From positions 1,104,001 through 1,168,000 of the forward strand of contig NZ_CP117834.1 of assembly GCF_028735875.1 (NCBI RefSeq): DNA of 64,000 bases, in the 5' to 3' direction. Source of the stretch: Shouchella hunanensis. GTDB lineage: Bacteria > Bacillota > Bacilli > Bacillales > Bacillaceae_D. Shown piece after piece: positions 41,922 through 51,674 of this stretch (positions are counted from its first letter, which is position 1; every line of letters begins with the position of its first letter). Below the pieces are notes generated by a model that saw only the letters and a list, made by a program, of their open reading frames with translations, ran no database searches and was not told the DNA's origin. Made by a program: the position numbers and the translations under genes.

Positions 41922-43067
41922 CTTTGTTACTTCTTCATTTTTAATCAAGTCTATCTTCAATTCCTCTTCCGATATAGCAGCAGCTGGCGTTGTATTATCG
42001 GTTAACATGTTCTTTACATGACTCACTTCCATCAGAGGTTCTCCTTGGTCAAAGCGATTCGGAAAATCAGGGTGAACAAGAGCTTGTCTACCTAATGCGA
42101 TAAAATCACACTGTTCAATGGCAACAAGTTTTGCAGCTTCAGCCGGATTTTCAAGACTTCCACACGCAATAATCGGTTTGTTTGAATAACGTTTCGCCGC
42201 TTCTGACATAAGCATGGAATCTTGTCCAAATGCCGGAATCTTTGCGTCACTCTCAGATAAATGAATATAATCGACGTCTGTCTCTCCTAAGATTGAGAAG
42301 ATCGCAGCTGCCTCTGCTTCGCCACCTTCCCATGTATAAGACGGGTCCGTCGCTTTCATTTGTGAAATCCTTACGCCGAGCAGCATCGTAGCCCCAACGG
42401 CTTTTCGCACTTCTGCGATCAGTTCGACAATCAGTTTCAGTCGTTTATCAATTGAACCACCGTAAGCATCCTCACGTTGGTTACTTCCTTCTGAAAGAAA
42501 TTGATCAAGCAAATAACCATTAGCACCGTGTAGCTCTATGCCATCAAACCCTGCCTCTTGCGCTCGTTGCGCTGCTTCGACAAACCCTTTTTTAATTTGT
42601 TCTATCTCTTCAATTGAAAGGGGCCGTGCCTCAGGGAAAGGTCCTTGTCCACCATATAAGGCCACTTTATCTCGAGGGGGCGTGAATACGCTTGGAGCCA
42701 CAGTCTCACTCGTATAAGCATTCCCTTGGGACTGAGCCCCTGCGTGCATGAGTTGAGCAATGAATAAACTTCGATTTTCATGAACCGTCTCGACGATGGG
42801 CTTCCAAGCTTCCATTTGTTCATGACTAGCTAAGCCAGGTTGATACTCGTACCCTTGACTATGTTCTCTATCTGGATAGATCCCTTCTGAAATAATGGCA
42901 GAGAATCCACCTTTTGCAAAACGTTCGTAATAACGGCGCACCGTCTCGTTCGGCTCTCCATTTTGTGATGAAGACACACGCGTCATTGGTGCCACAATGT
43001 ACCGATTTTTGAAAATGTGATTCCCAATCGTTCCTTGATTTAGCAAGAGCTCTTTTTCATTTAACAT
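41919..43067 (-). CDS. NADH:flavin oxidoreductase, Old Yellow Enzyme family
   Basis: 382-residue FMN TIM-barrel reductase. OYE landmarks are VAPMTRVSS, FIAQLMHAGAQ, the substrate-anion pair in HGANGYLLDQFLS, GVRISQM and the C-terminal ALGRQALVHPDF. It reduces activated alkenes or similar electrophiles with NAD(P)H. The ATG at 43067 is preferred because GGGAG is 9 bases away; an earlier in-frame ATG is too close. It is a single gene. Confidence 0.92.
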   Translation of the reverse strand: MLNEKELLLNQGTIGNHIFKNRYIVAPMTRVSSSQNGEPNETVRRYYERFAKGGFSAIISEGIYPDREHSQGYEYQPGLASHEQMEAWKPIVETVHENRSLFIAQLMHAGAQSQGNAYTSETVAPSVFTPPRDKVALYGGQGPFPEARPLSIEEIEQIKKGFVEAAQRAQEAGFDGIELHGANGYLLDQFLSEGSNQREDAYGGSIDKRLKLIVELIAEVRKAVGATMLLGVRISQMKATDPSYTWEGGEAEAAAIFSILGETDVDYIHLSESDAKIPAFGQDSMLMSEAAKRYSNKPIIACGSLENPAEAAKLVAIEQCDFIALGRQALVHPDFPNRFDQGEPLMEVSHVKNMLTDNTTPAAAISEEELKIDLIKNEEVTK

Positions 43068-43136
43068 CGACATCGACTCCCTACTTTCTTATAACGTTTG
43101 CTAACCTCCCTTTCCTTTTGTCGATTCATGTTAAAC

Positions 43137-43598
43137 CTACTCTGCGTTTCTCTCATTCTTCTCGTCAATAAATTCAGCTAGCCATTTCATATCAATAGGA
43201 CCATTCATGACTTGATACGTACCGTCATCCACTAAATGAACACCTGCTTCTCCTATAAAAGCAACAGATGGTGTATGAGAATAATGACTAACAAAAATTT
43301 GTTGTTGTGTTCCATATAAGAGTTGCCTTTGATAATGGGTTTGGGACACTCGCTTTACTTGATAAGCAGAGAGAAATTCCATTAACTTTTCCATTTGTTC
43401 ACGGTCTTCCAAGTAAAATTCATATTCATTTGCTTGTTCAACCTTTGTTATATCTGTGGTTACAGCCATAATCATTACATCATCTTCATTATAGTAAATG
43501 AGACTTTCTAACGAACGCTCTTCGTAGTAATAAACCAGTTTGATAGAGAGACATACGATCCCCCCAATAGAAGCAATAAGAAGCAGCCAGCGTTTCAT
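43137..43598 (-). CDS. Membrane-anchored protein of unknown function
   Basis: 153-residue protein. The ATG at 43598 lies 8 bases after AAAGGGG. An N-terminal hydrophobic anchor (about 4-22, RWLLLIASIGGIVCLSIKLV region) is followed by an extracytoplasmic domain with mixed strands, ending in charged residues. No lipobox and no recognised family. It lies between the flavin oxidoreductase and GH2 genes on the same strand with clear gaps. Confidence 0.6.
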   Translation of the reverse strand: MKRWLLLIASIGGIVCLSIKLVYYYEERSLESLIYYNEDDVMIMAVTTDITKVEQANEYEFYLEDREQMEKLMEFLSAYQVKRVSQTHYQRQLLYGTQQQIFVSHYSHTPSVAFIGEAGVHLVDDGTYQVMNGPIDMKWLAEFIDEKNERNAE

Positions 43599-43686
43599 CC
43601 GCATCACCCCTTTATAATAAGGTATACGGAACTTATTGTCCTTACGACAAGATTTTGGGGCAAACGTACACCATCATATCTCTCCC

Positions 43687-45432
43687 TTACGCTTTATCAT
43701 TAAGTGCTTTTATTTTTTCCACTTTCAGTTTTGGCTTTCGATTTTCATCAAGCAACCCGTTTACTTCTTGCTGAACATCGGTAATTTGGGTGTAACAATA
43801 ACCACTTACATAAGGTAAGGCTTTAATGGCATCTGTTATACTCTCATAGCGAGCTAAAAAGTCTTTTTCAGACTTCACTTGATTTCCATATCCCCAGCCA
43901 TCTTCTGTTGTAAAAGCAATGCCACCATATTCACTGATGATGACCGGTTGCCCTTTGTATTGATAGCCTTCTGCAAATGCATACTTATCGTTGTTATGAG
44001 GATACGCGTTTCCTAAAACTGCGTTCTGATCTTCATAGCGCTGGACTAAACGATCTGCAAATTCTTCATAGTCGTGAAGCGTAATAATGTCAGATACCGT
44101 ATGCTCCCAGCCATCATTGACAATGACCGGTCTCGTCGCATCGATTGCTTTTGTTCCATAGTAAATACTTTCAGTGAATGCTTGCTGTTGAGTATTCGTA
44201 AAGATTTGCCCAACACCCCATGACTCATTAAACGGAACCCACGTCACAATAGATGGATAATGGGCGAGTTGCTCGACAACATCCAACCATTCTTCAGTAA
44301 ACGCTTTCACAGCTTTCCTTGAATAAGAATAAGAGGATGGCATTTCTGCCCATACAAGCAACCCTTTCTGGTCGCACAGAGCATAGAATCGTTCATCTTC
44401 AATCTTTTGATGTTTACGAATTCCGTTGAATCCTAATGCTTTAATCGCATCAATATCTTCTTCAAGGGCTTCAAAAGAAGGGGGTGTCAAATGACTATCT
44501 TTCCAATAACCTTGATCGAGAATGAGCTTTTGGTAAATGGGACGATTATTTAACAAAACGCGTCCATTTTTAATTGAAATTTTTCGAAGACCAAAATAAG
44601 ATTGCACTCGGTCAACCTCTTGTCCATCTTTTCGAACGACAAAGGCCACCTCATATAAATTTGGTTGCTCTGGTGACCAGACGGCTACACGCCATTCATG
44701 AATCGCTGACGCTAAATCAACTTTAAAGAGAGTCTCTTCTCGTTCGGGTGTCAATGAAAACCGTCTTACTTCATACCCTTTAAACGTAATGATCGTTTCA
44801 ATTTCAACTCCAGTGACGCCGCCACGAAGGTCGTACGCAAAGCTCACCGCTTGTTCATCTAAATCTGGCTGAATATCCACTTTGTTCAAGTGTTGCTTGC
44901 TCACATATTCAACCCATACAGATTGCCAAATGCCTGTTGTTTGGACATACCAACAGCCAAAATTTTCTCCAATCCAGCGCTGCTTCCCTCTTGGTTGGTC
45001 CATGCTCATGCTATCTTCTACCCGCACGGTTATCTGTTGTGTTTGTGCTTCTACTAGATACGGAGTCATGTCAAACGAAAACGATGTGTAGCCACCTTCA
45101 TGTTCTCCAGCAAAGCATCCATTTATCCAAACGGTTGTTTTGTAATCGCTTGCTTGGAAATGAAGAAGAACCTGTTTCTTCTGGTTCTCTTTGGCAATCG
45201 TTATATGGCGCTCATACCAAACAACTGGATGAAACTGTTCGTCTTGAATTCCACTTTGTTTTGTTTCATACGTAAAAGGAACAGCAATCGTTTGATTTAG
45301 TTTATCTCCTTGGAACCAACGTTGCTTAAGACCTACATTTTCATCGTCAAAGCCAAATGCCCATTGGCCATTCAGCAGCTCCCAGCCTTGCCTAACAAAT
45401 TTCGGTCGAGGACAATCCACTATCGCTTTCAT
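43687..45432 (-). CDS. Glycoside hydrolase family 2 enzyme
   Basis: 581-residue GH2 hydrolase in the standard order: jelly-roll sugar-binding domain (about 10-175), immunoglobulin-like domain (about 180-285), TIM barrel (about 290-575). Acid/base Glu403 lies in PFNESWG and nucleophile Glu501 in VIISEYGG. It lacks signal peptide and C-terminal extra domains, so it is a short cytoplasmic beta-galactosidase, beta-glucuronidase or beta-mannosidase type. A CUT1 importer encoded about 1 kb away on the other strand could bring its substrate in. Confidence 0.9.
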   Translation of the reverse strand: MKAIVDCPRPKFVRQGWELLNGQWAFGFDDENVGLKQRWFQGDKLNQTIAVPFTYETKQSGIQDEQFHPVVWYERHITIAKENQKKQVLLHFQASDYKTTVWINGCFAGEHEGGYTSFSFDMTPYLVEAQTQQITVRVEDSMSMDQPRGKQRWIGENFGCWYVQTTGIWQSVWVEYVSKQHLNKVDIQPDLDEQAVSFAYDLRGGVTGVEIETIITFKGYEVRRFSLTPEREETLFKVDLASAIHEWRVAVWSPEQPNLYEVAFVVRKDGQEVDRVQSYFGLRKISIKNGRVLLNNRPIYQKLILDQGYWKDSHLTPPSFEALEEDIDAIKALGFNGIRKHQKIEDERFYALCDQKGLLVWAEMPSSYSYSRKAVKAFTEEWLDVVEQLAHYPSIVTWVPFNESWGVGQIFTNTQQQAFTESIYYGTKAIDATRPVIVNDGWEHTVSDIITLHDYEEFADRLVQRYEDQNAVLGNAYPHNNDKYAFAEGYQYKGQPVIISEYGGIAFTTEDGWGYGNQVKSEKDFLARYESITDAIKALPYVSGYCYTQITDVQQEVNGLLDENRKPKLKVEKIKALNDKA

Positions 45433-45573
45433 CTTCTCAGCTCCCTTTTGTTGACATACCCTCCATCAATCAGATACGTTTTTCTTATCAAAGATTGTTT
45501 TAAAGGAAGTATGAGCAGTTTTTGCGGAATTGTCAAACTATTATTAATGAAAACGAACGGGGGAATGCTTAGA

Positions 45574-46098
45574 ATGAACATTCATTTTGATATACCTACC
45601 TATAAAGCGAGTCTAAAAGAAATTCATGTAAAAAGCGACGAAGCAACAATTGGCACATTTCGTCGATTTACAAAAAGCGATTTAAAGAAAACATTCGGAC
45701 GTCACCTTTCTTCAACATTTGTTTCAAATCTAATGATCCAATCATCTAATTCTCAATTTCAATTTAGACTGAACAACCAAATCCGGGCATTTCTCTCCAA
45801 TGCATCATGGACGATTAAAGAGCAGGGAATGACAATTGGAGAGATACGTGAACAACCTGTGGGGAGAACGTTAATTGTAACCACTGAACAAGGGAATGTA
45901 GAAGTGAAGTCTACGCTTATAGCATTAAGGGAGATTGAAGTGAATCTGCTCTCAGAAAAACCGGTAGCAATCGCTAGAGGAAAAAGAAATGGAAGCATTC
46001 AAAACCCAACGTTTGATCTAACGCTACAGCCCCATTCATTGACGTTTCCTCCTGTGTTTTTTGCCGCTCTTTGTTTTTTGCATATTCATCAAGGATAG
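45574..46098 (+). CDS. Tubby-C-like domain protein (tentative)
   Basis: 174-residue protein with successive short beta strands (NIHFDIPTYKASLKEIHV, QFQFRLNN, WTIKEQGMTIGEI, RTLIVTTEQGNVEV, FDLTLQPHSL). The overall pattern recalls Bacillus tubby-C-like/LURP-type proteins, which is a guess from fold pattern only. GGGGGA precedes the ATG at 45574; the longer frame runs into the GH2 start region and is unlikely. A hydrophobic segment (FPPVFFAALCFLHI) closes the protein. Confidence 0.5.
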   Translation: MNIHFDIPTYKASLKEIHVKSDEATIGTFRRFTKSDLKKTFGRHLSSTFVSNLMIQSSNSQFQFRLNNQIRAFLSNASWTIKEQGMTIGEIREQPVGRTLIVTTEQGNVEVKSTLIALREIEVNLLSEKPVAIARGKRNGSIQNPTFDLTLQPHSLTFPPVFFAALCFLHIHQG

Positions 46099-46136
46099 GT
46101 CAAATAAGCCAACGTCTCAGAGACCATGCCTTACGA

Positions 46137-46244
46137 TTACTCTTGTATCCAAATCCCTTCTTCATTCAAGACCTGCTTAAACCTAACCGAGCCTTTAACT
46201 AAAAAAGGGTTTCCCGTTAAGATCTCTAGTCCTTCCCTCTCCAT
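46137..46244 (-). other. Possible 35-residue small ORF
   Basis: A minus-strand frame after AGAGGTAG and an ATG reads MEREGLEILTGNPFLVKGSV, then RFKQVLNEEGIWIQE and a stop. It looks protein-like and has a ribosome binding site, but no family is recognised. It occupies part of the 306-bp gap between the tubby-like and binding-protein genes. Confidence 0.3.
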
Positions 46245-46366
46245 GCTCGTCTACCTCTAGACACTTATTCGTTGCATTTCAACGTGATTCCCTGCATATC
46301 TACTTCTTTCCATGCATATTGTACAAGAAATGAAGCAGGACTTTCTTTACCGATCAAGAAGAGTTA

Positions 46367-46380
46367 TGTAAGCGCTTACT
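46367..46380 (+). promoter_or_regulatory. Cre-like site before the CUT1 operon
   Basis: TGTAAGCGCTTACT matches the CcpA consensus TGTAAGCGCTTACA except at the last base. It lies 25 bp upstream of the binding-protein ATG, so binding would block initiation or elongation. A local LacI protein could also use it. Confidence 0.65.
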
Positions 46381-46404
46381 ATATCTTCTCGTGGAGGGAT
46401 TGGA

Positions 46405-47733
46405 ATGAGGAAAAGGATTCAAGCAGCTTTACTTATCCCTATTGTGACAAGTGTATCTCTGCTAGCGAGTTGTTCAGATGAACAAACGTCTGGAGGAGGA
46501 GATGTCGTACTCACTTGGCTTGTCCGTAGTGATCCGAACCTTATTGAATGGGAACATCGAGTGATTGAAGCATTCGAAGACGAAAACCCTGGCATCCGCG
46601 TCCAGTTACAGACGATTCCTCAAGGTGAAATTGATCAAAAATTGCAGACGATGATAGCTGGTGGCAACGTCCCAGATGTCTGGTCACCGAACTGGGCAGA
46701 CTCAGGGTTTGGCAGTTACTATGCAATGGGAGCACTTAAAGACTTAACGCCTTTTTTAGAAAAAGACCCCCATGTCCTAGATGGTATCGATGACACATTA
46801 ACCGATGTCTATAAAATGGAAGATGGTGTCTACGGCATTCCAATATTATCAATGGGCTCCTTTCTTTATTACAATCGGGATCTTTTTGATGAAGCAGGTG
46901 TGGCCTATCCTCCGACCGATTGGAACGACGAAAGTTGGAATTATGAAGCCATGATTGAAGCAGCACAAGCGATTACACAGAATGACCTTCCTCCTACACA
47001 GCGAGTCTATGGTGTCTTAGATGAAGATTCGCCTAATAAAAACGCTTGGGCATTTGGCGGTGATTTTTTTGCAGAAGAAGATTATGAAACCGGTTTGTTA
47101 ACAGAGCCTGTTATTACGGAAAATCCACGGAACCGTGAAGCGATCCAACAGCGTTCTGATCTCATTAACGTCCATGAAGTAATGCCACCACAAAGTGAAA
47201 TTGCCGCTCTACAACAGCTAAGTGATCCGTTTTTAAGTGGACGCGTTGGCATGGTAATGAAAGGTGGTTGGGGCACACGCCAGTATGCAAATACAGACTT
47301 AAACTGGGGGCTAGCCGCTTATCCTTATACAAACGATGAGCGCCAGATTTCCTTGTATGTCGACCCTTGGGCAATGAGTGAAGGTAGTAAGCATCCTGAA
47401 GAAGCCTGGGAATTTCTTAAGTTTCTATTAGATCCAGAACAAGCCGCGAAATGGATGGTCGAGATGACATTAGAGAGTCCGGCTCACTCTGATTTAAAAG
47501 AATTATGGTTTGAGCTTATCTCGGAAAGAACAGGCATACCGGTTGCTGATTTACGCATTGCAGAAGAAGGCGCATTGCAATATGGGCGACCAACTGATAA
47601 CCACTTGATTTCAAACTTTGCACCTATTTTAAAACACCAGAACATGACAATCAATGCGATCTACGATCGTCGAAAAAGCGTTGATGAAGGCATAGAAGAA
47701 CTTCAACAAAATATGACGTCACTCACCTACTAA
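46405..47733 (+). CDS. Extracellular sugar-binding lipoprotein (CUT1 ABC importer)
   Basis: 442-residue solute-binding protein with lipobox LLASC. The mature part shows the family-1 pattern: VVLTWLVRSDPNLIEWEHRV, the PQGEIDQKLQTMIAGG segment, VWSPNWADSG, FLYYNRDLFDEAG and the WAMSEGSKHPEEAWEFLKF region near the end. GGAGGG lies 6 bases before the ATG. First gene of a binding protein-permease-permease operon. The sugar is unknown, perhaps the substrate of the divergent GH2 enzyme. Confidence 0.92.
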   Translation: MRKRIQAALLIPIVTSVSLLASCSDEQTSGGGDVVLTWLVRSDPNLIEWEHRVIEAFEDENPGIRVQLQTIPQGEIDQKLQTMIAGGNVPDVWSPNWADSGFGSYYAMGALKDLTPFLEKDPHVLDGIDDTLTDVYKMEDGVYGIPILSMGSFLYYNRDLFDEAGVAYPPTDWNDESWNYEAMIEAAQAITQNDLPPTQRVYGVLDEDSPNKNAWAFGGDFFAEEDYETGLLTEPVITENPRNREAIQQRSDLINVHEVMPPQSEIAALQQLSDPFLSGRVGMVMKGGWGTRQYANTDLNWGLAAYPYTNDERQISLYVDPWAMSEGSKHPEEAWEFLKFLLDPEQAAKWMVEMTLESPAHSDLKELWFELISERTGIPVADLRIAEEGALQYGRPTDNHLISNFAPILKHQNMTINAIYDRRKSVDEGIEELQQNMTSLTY

Positions 47734-47753
47734 CGGGATGGAGGGGATTACAA

Positions 47754-48689
47754 ATGGAAACGAACACAGCGCCCAATCGGAGTCGAAAACCACTTAAACA
47801 TACATCTATTGGGGCAAGGAGAGAAGAAAAGTACTTTTGGCTATTTATTTCACCGTGGTTAATCGGTTTTACTGTATTTATCGCTGGTCCTATGATCGCT
47901 TCGCTTTACTTTAGCTTTACCGATTATGCCATCATGGGTGAAGCTTCGTTTGTAGGCTTACAAAACTTTGTGAATCTCTTTTCTGATCCATTGTTCTATC
48001 GCTCCTTATTTGTCACGACAGCTTACGCTGCTCTCGCCGTTCCCTTTTCCATTGTTTTAGCCATTGGGCTTGCTTTGTTACTGAATGCCAAAATTAAAGG
48101 GCAGGCCTTTTTTCGAACCTTCTTTTATGCGCCCTCCATCATTTCAGGAGTGTCTGTCGCCTTTCTATGGATGTGGATTCTAAATCCTCAATTCGGAGTC
48201 GTCAATTCCTTTCTATATGAAGTTTTTGGCTTGACAGGACCTGGCTGGTTTACGGACCCTTATACCGTTATTCCTTCCTTTGTCCTTATGCAGTTGACTG
48301 CAGTCGGAAGTACGATGATTATTTTCCTCGCTAGTCTGCAACAGCTTCCAAAAGAGCTTTATGAAGCTGCAGCTATAGATGGAGCAAGTGCTTGGAGACG
48401 GTTCAGAAACATCACGATCCCATTGATTTCACCGATTATTCTTTTTAATGTCATTATCTCCATCATTGCGTCGTTTCAAATTTTCACTCAAGCGTACGTG
48501 ATTACAGATGGTGGACCCGATTGGATGAGCTACTTCTACGTTTATTATTTGTTTGAAACAGCCTTTTTCCAAAATCGTATGGGGTACGCATCTGCTCAAG
48601 CTTGGATTTTATTTTTAATCATCTTTGTTCTTACATTCCTAGCTCTTTACGTATCTCGGAAAAATGTCCACTACGAATATGACAAATAA
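47754..48689 (+). CDS. Sugar ABC transporter permease, MalF/UgpA type
   Basis: 311-residue membrane protein with six transmembrane helices after a basic N-terminal tail. The EAA loop is LYEAAAIDGASAWRRFRN. It starts 20 bp after the binding-protein gene and forms the importer channel with the next permease. Confidence 0.93.
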   Translation: METNTAPNRSRKPLKHTSIGARREEKYFWLFISPWLIGFTVFIAGPMIASLYFSFTDYAIMGEASFVGLQNFVNLFSDPLFYRSLFVTTAYAALAVPFSIVLAIGLALLLNAKIKGQAFFRTFFYAPSIISGVSVAFLWMWILNPQFGVVNSFLYEVFGLTGPGWFTDPYTVIPSFVLMQLTAVGSTMIIFLASLQQLPKELYEAAAIDGASAWRRFRNITIPLISPIILFNVIISIIASFQIFTQAYVITDGGPDWMSYFYVYYLFETAFFQNRMGYASAQAWILFLIIFVLTFLALYVSRKNVHYEYDK

Positions 48690-48706
48690 TCAAGGAGGTC
48701 AAGCAC

Positions 48707-49573
48707 ATGAAGCACCTATTTAATAAGACTCACTATTCTCCTGGCGAGCTATCTAAAGGTGGGAAAATTCTTACGTATACTGGTTTAATGGCTTGTCTAT
48801 CTTTGTTTTTGTTTCCAGTAGCTTGGATGTTTTTTACATCGGTGAAAAGTTTGGATGAGATCGTTTCAAATCCACTCTCTTTTTTTCCTACTACCTGGAA
48901 CTGGTCCAACTATCTGGAAGTCTTTCAGAACCACCCGTTTGCAACCTACCTCTGGAATACGTCTTGGTACACCGTCGTCACGGTAGTCGGTACCGTTTTC
49001 TTTTCCGCCATGATCGCATTTGGGTTTGCTCGATTTCGCGCTAGAGGGCAAACGTTCTTGTTCGCTATTGTTTTAAGTACGATGATGCTGCCGCAACAAG
49101 TAGTGATGATCCCACAATATTTACTGTTTAATTCGATTGGATGGGTGGATTCTTATTTACCCTTAACCATTCCAGCCATTGCTGGGAGTGCATTCTTAAT
49201 CTTTTTGTTACGACAGTTTTATCTCGGCTTACCAAAAGAACTGGATGAAGCTGTGACCATTGATGGCGGCGGCTACTTAACGATCTTCTTTAAGATTATC
49301 CTTCCTCTCTCCTTGCCTGCGATGGCAACAGCTGCCATTATTGAATTTATGTTTCGCTGGAATGATTTAATGGGTCCACTCATTTATTTAAATTCACAAG
49401 AGCTTTATCCATTGTCTCTAGGGTTAGCAAATTTCACTGCTGCGTACGCGGCTACACCTTGGCAGCTACTTATGGCCGCTTCCGTTATGGCTGTGCTACC
49501 ACCTCTCACTCTGTTCTTTTTTGCACAAAAATATTTTATTCAAGGGGTGGTAATTTCGGGTACAAAAGGCTGA
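48707..49573 (+). CDS. Sugar ABC transporter permease, MalG type
   Basis: 288-residue six-helix permease. The EAA loop is ELDEAVTIDGGGYLTIFFK. AAGGAGG precedes the ATG, 17 bp after the previous gene. The operon ends here with a terminator and no ATPase gene. Confidence 0.93.
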   Translation: MKHLFNKTHYSPGELSKGGKILTYTGLMACLSLFLFPVAWMFFTSVKSLDEIVSNPLSFFPTTWNWSNYLEVFQNHPFATYLWNTSWYTVVTVVGTVFFSAMIAFGFARFRARGQTFLFAIVLSTMMLPQQVVMIPQYLLFNSIGWVDSYLPLTIPAIAGSAFLIFLLRQFYLGLPKELDEAVTIDGGGYLTIFFKIILPLSLPAMATAAIIEFMFRWNDLMGPLIYLNSQELYPLSLGLANFTAAYAATPWQLLMAASVMAVLPPLTLFFFAQKYFIQGVVISGTKG

Positions 49574-49583
49574 TAGAGTGGAA

Positions 49584-49619
49584 CAAGACAGCACCTGCCA
49601 AGGAGCTGTCTTTTTTCTT
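49584..49619 (+). terminator. Terminator of the CUT1 operon
   Basis: AAGACAGC pairs with GCTGTCTT around a loop of about 12 nt, followed by TTTTT. Confidence 0.8.
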
Positions 49620-49685
49620 TTATCGTCATGACAGCTTTTCCTGCTGAATAGGTTGTAAAAGCGACGGTTCGGTGGGAGGGTTTGT

Positions 49686-51569
49686 ATGAAGATTCAAGCA
49701 GCTATGGAGGCATTAGTTGCAAAGCTTCGGGAAGACCAACATGAAGATGGCTCATGGCAGTATCCATTTGAAGCGGGAACGTTTACGGATGCTTATATGA
49801 TTATTTTATTACGTACGTTGGAGAAGGACGATGAGGCACTTATTGAAGCATTAGCCGAGCGCCTTTTAAGCTTACAGGAGAAAAGCGGTGCTTGGAAACT
49901 CGTTAAAGATGAGCACGAAGGGAATCTGACGACAACAGTTGAATGCTATTATGCACTCTTGTATTCTGGCTATCTCTCAAAAAATGATCAGCGCCTGCAA
50001 AAAGCAAAGCATTTTATTGTTGCAAATGGTGGTATGGAACAAGCAACGTTATTAACAAAATTTGTCCTTCTGCTAACAGGACAATACAAATGGCCTTCTT
50101 TCTTTCCTGTTCCTATCGAACTCATTCTATTACCAGTTGCTTTTCCATTTAATTTATTTAGTATGTCTGTCTATGGGCGGGCTCATATGGTACCTCTCTT
50201 GATCGCTGCCGATCATAAATTGCAAGTCACAACATCAAGAAGTCCCGACCTTTCTGACTTGTATAGCCAGTCAAGAAACGACCCTTTTGTAGATTGGGTG
50301 AACGGAGAGGCATCTCGTAAACTTCACGGCACCATACACTATTTAGTTAAAAAAGTAATCACCGGTCCAACGAATATCCATCAACTTGCCATTAGTCAGG
50401 CAAAGCACTATATGATGAACGGAACTGAAAAAGATGGGACACTCTTTAGTTATTTCACATCAACGATGTTTATGGTATTTGCTCTTCTTGCTTTAGGTCA
50501 TCCCAAACACGATCCACTAATTGAAAAAGCAATTGAAGGTTTAAAGTCTTTTCAAACTACAGTCAATGGGAGACCCCATATACAATTTACAACGGCAACG
50601 ATCTGGAATACGTCGCTCATTAGCTATGCCTTACAGGAAGCCAAGGTAAAGCCATCAGACGAAATGATTCAAAAAGCATCAAGCTACTTAGTAAAGAAAC
50701 AGCACGATACGTACGGAGATTGGGTTGTTCATAATCCAGAAATACTTCCTGGTGGCTGGGGATTCTCTACCATTAATACGTTCCAACCGGATATGGATGA
50801 TACGACCTCTTCACTTCGTGCGATCACAGCACCAGCCGTGAAGAATCAAGAAATAAAAGAAGCGTGGAAACGAGGTACCCTCTGGGTCACTTCTATGCAA
50901 AATCGCGACGGTGGTTGGGGTGCATTTGAAAAAAACACCAATAGTCGTCTGCTCGCACTCCTCCCGATCCAAGAAAGCAAAGGCATTCTTACTGACCCAA
51001 GCACCCCTGATTTAACCGGTAGAGCCATAGAGTTCCTCGGAAATTTCACCCACATACAAAAAGATGAAAAGGTCCTTAAAAGAGGCATTCGCTGGCTTAA
51101 AAAAAATCAACAAAAAGACGGCTCATGGGAGGGACAATGGGGTGTAAATTACATTTATGGTACGTGGGCAGCTTTAACAGCTCTTGGCGCAGCTGGAGTG
51201 TCTAAACATGATTCTTGTGTAACGAAAGCGGTGAGCTGGCTTAAAAGCATTCAGCATCTAGATGGTGGTTGGGGAGAATCATGCTTAAGTGATCGAAACA
51301 AGGGGTTTACCACCCTCCCTGCAAGCAACATCACCCAAACAGCTTGGGCGATCGATGCACTCATTGCTGTACTGGACTATCCTGAAAAGTCCATTCGAGA
51401 TGGGATTCGTTATTTGCTTGCCCATTTAGATACTAATTCAGACTGGACAGATGCATACCCAGTCGGGAAAGGATTAGCTGATCGAATCTATTTCCACTAT
51501 CATAGTTATCGGCATTTCTATCCACTACTTGCTCTTGCTCATTACCATAACAAATTTAATCAAACATAA
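49686..51569 (+). CDS. sqhC: Sporulenol synthase / squalene-hopene cyclase family
   Basis: 627-residue class II terpene cyclase, the same length as Bacillus sporulenol synthase SqhC (about 632). The protonating motif DMDDTT is at 369-374. Several QW-type repeats are visible: QNRDGGWGAF near 402, QQKDGSWEGQW near 475 and QHLDGGWGE near 525, plus an N-terminal EDGSWQYP. SqhC cyclises tetraprenyl-beta-curcumene to sporulenol, a spore membrane terpenoid that protects against oxidation. Squalene cyclisation to hopene is the alternative. It is a single gene with no prenyltransferase nearby. Confidence 0.88.
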   Translation: MKIQAAMEALVAKLREDQHEDGSWQYPFEAGTFTDAYMIILLRTLEKDDEALIEALAERLLSLQEKSGAWKLVKDEHEGNLTTTVECYYALLYSGYLSKNDQRLQKAKHFIVANGGMEQATLLTKFVLLLTGQYKWPSFFPVPIELILLPVAFPFNLFSMSVYGRAHMVPLLIAADHKLQVTTSRSPDLSDLYSQSRNDPFVDWVNGEASRKLHGTIHYLVKKVITGPTNIHQLAISQAKHYMMNGTEKDGTLFSYFTSTMFMVFALLALGHPKHDPLIEKAIEGLKSFQTTVNGRPHIQFTTATIWNTSLISYALQEAKVKPSDEMIQKASSYLVKKQHDTYGDWVVHNPEILPGGWGFSTINTFQPDMDDTTSSLRAITAPAVKNQEIKEAWKRGTLWVTSMQNRDGGWGAFEKNTNSRLLALLPIQESKGILTDPSTPDLTGRAIEFLGNFTHIQKDEKVLKRGIRWLKKNQQKDGSWEGQWGVNYIYGTWAALTALGAAGVSKHDSCVTKAVSWLKSIQHLDGGWGESCLSDRNKGFTTLPASNITQTAWAIDALIAVLDYPEKSIRDGIRYLLAHLDTNSDWTDAYPVGKGLADRIYFHYHSYRHFYPLLALAHYHNKFNQT

Positions 51570-51631
51570 ACTTCATTCACATTGCCCTCTCACCCATCGC
51601 ATATCATTTAGAATGAAAAGCTCATAAACAC

Positions 51632-51667
51632 GACGAAAACCCTTCTAAACAGGGCTTTCGTCTTTTG
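51632..51667. terminator. Terminator between convergent sqhC and GGCT genes
   Basis: GACGAAAaCCC and GGGcTTTCGTC pair around about 8 nt, followed by TTTTG. It lies some 60 bp after the cyclase stop codon. Confidence 0.75.
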
Positions 51668-51674
51668 CTTTACT

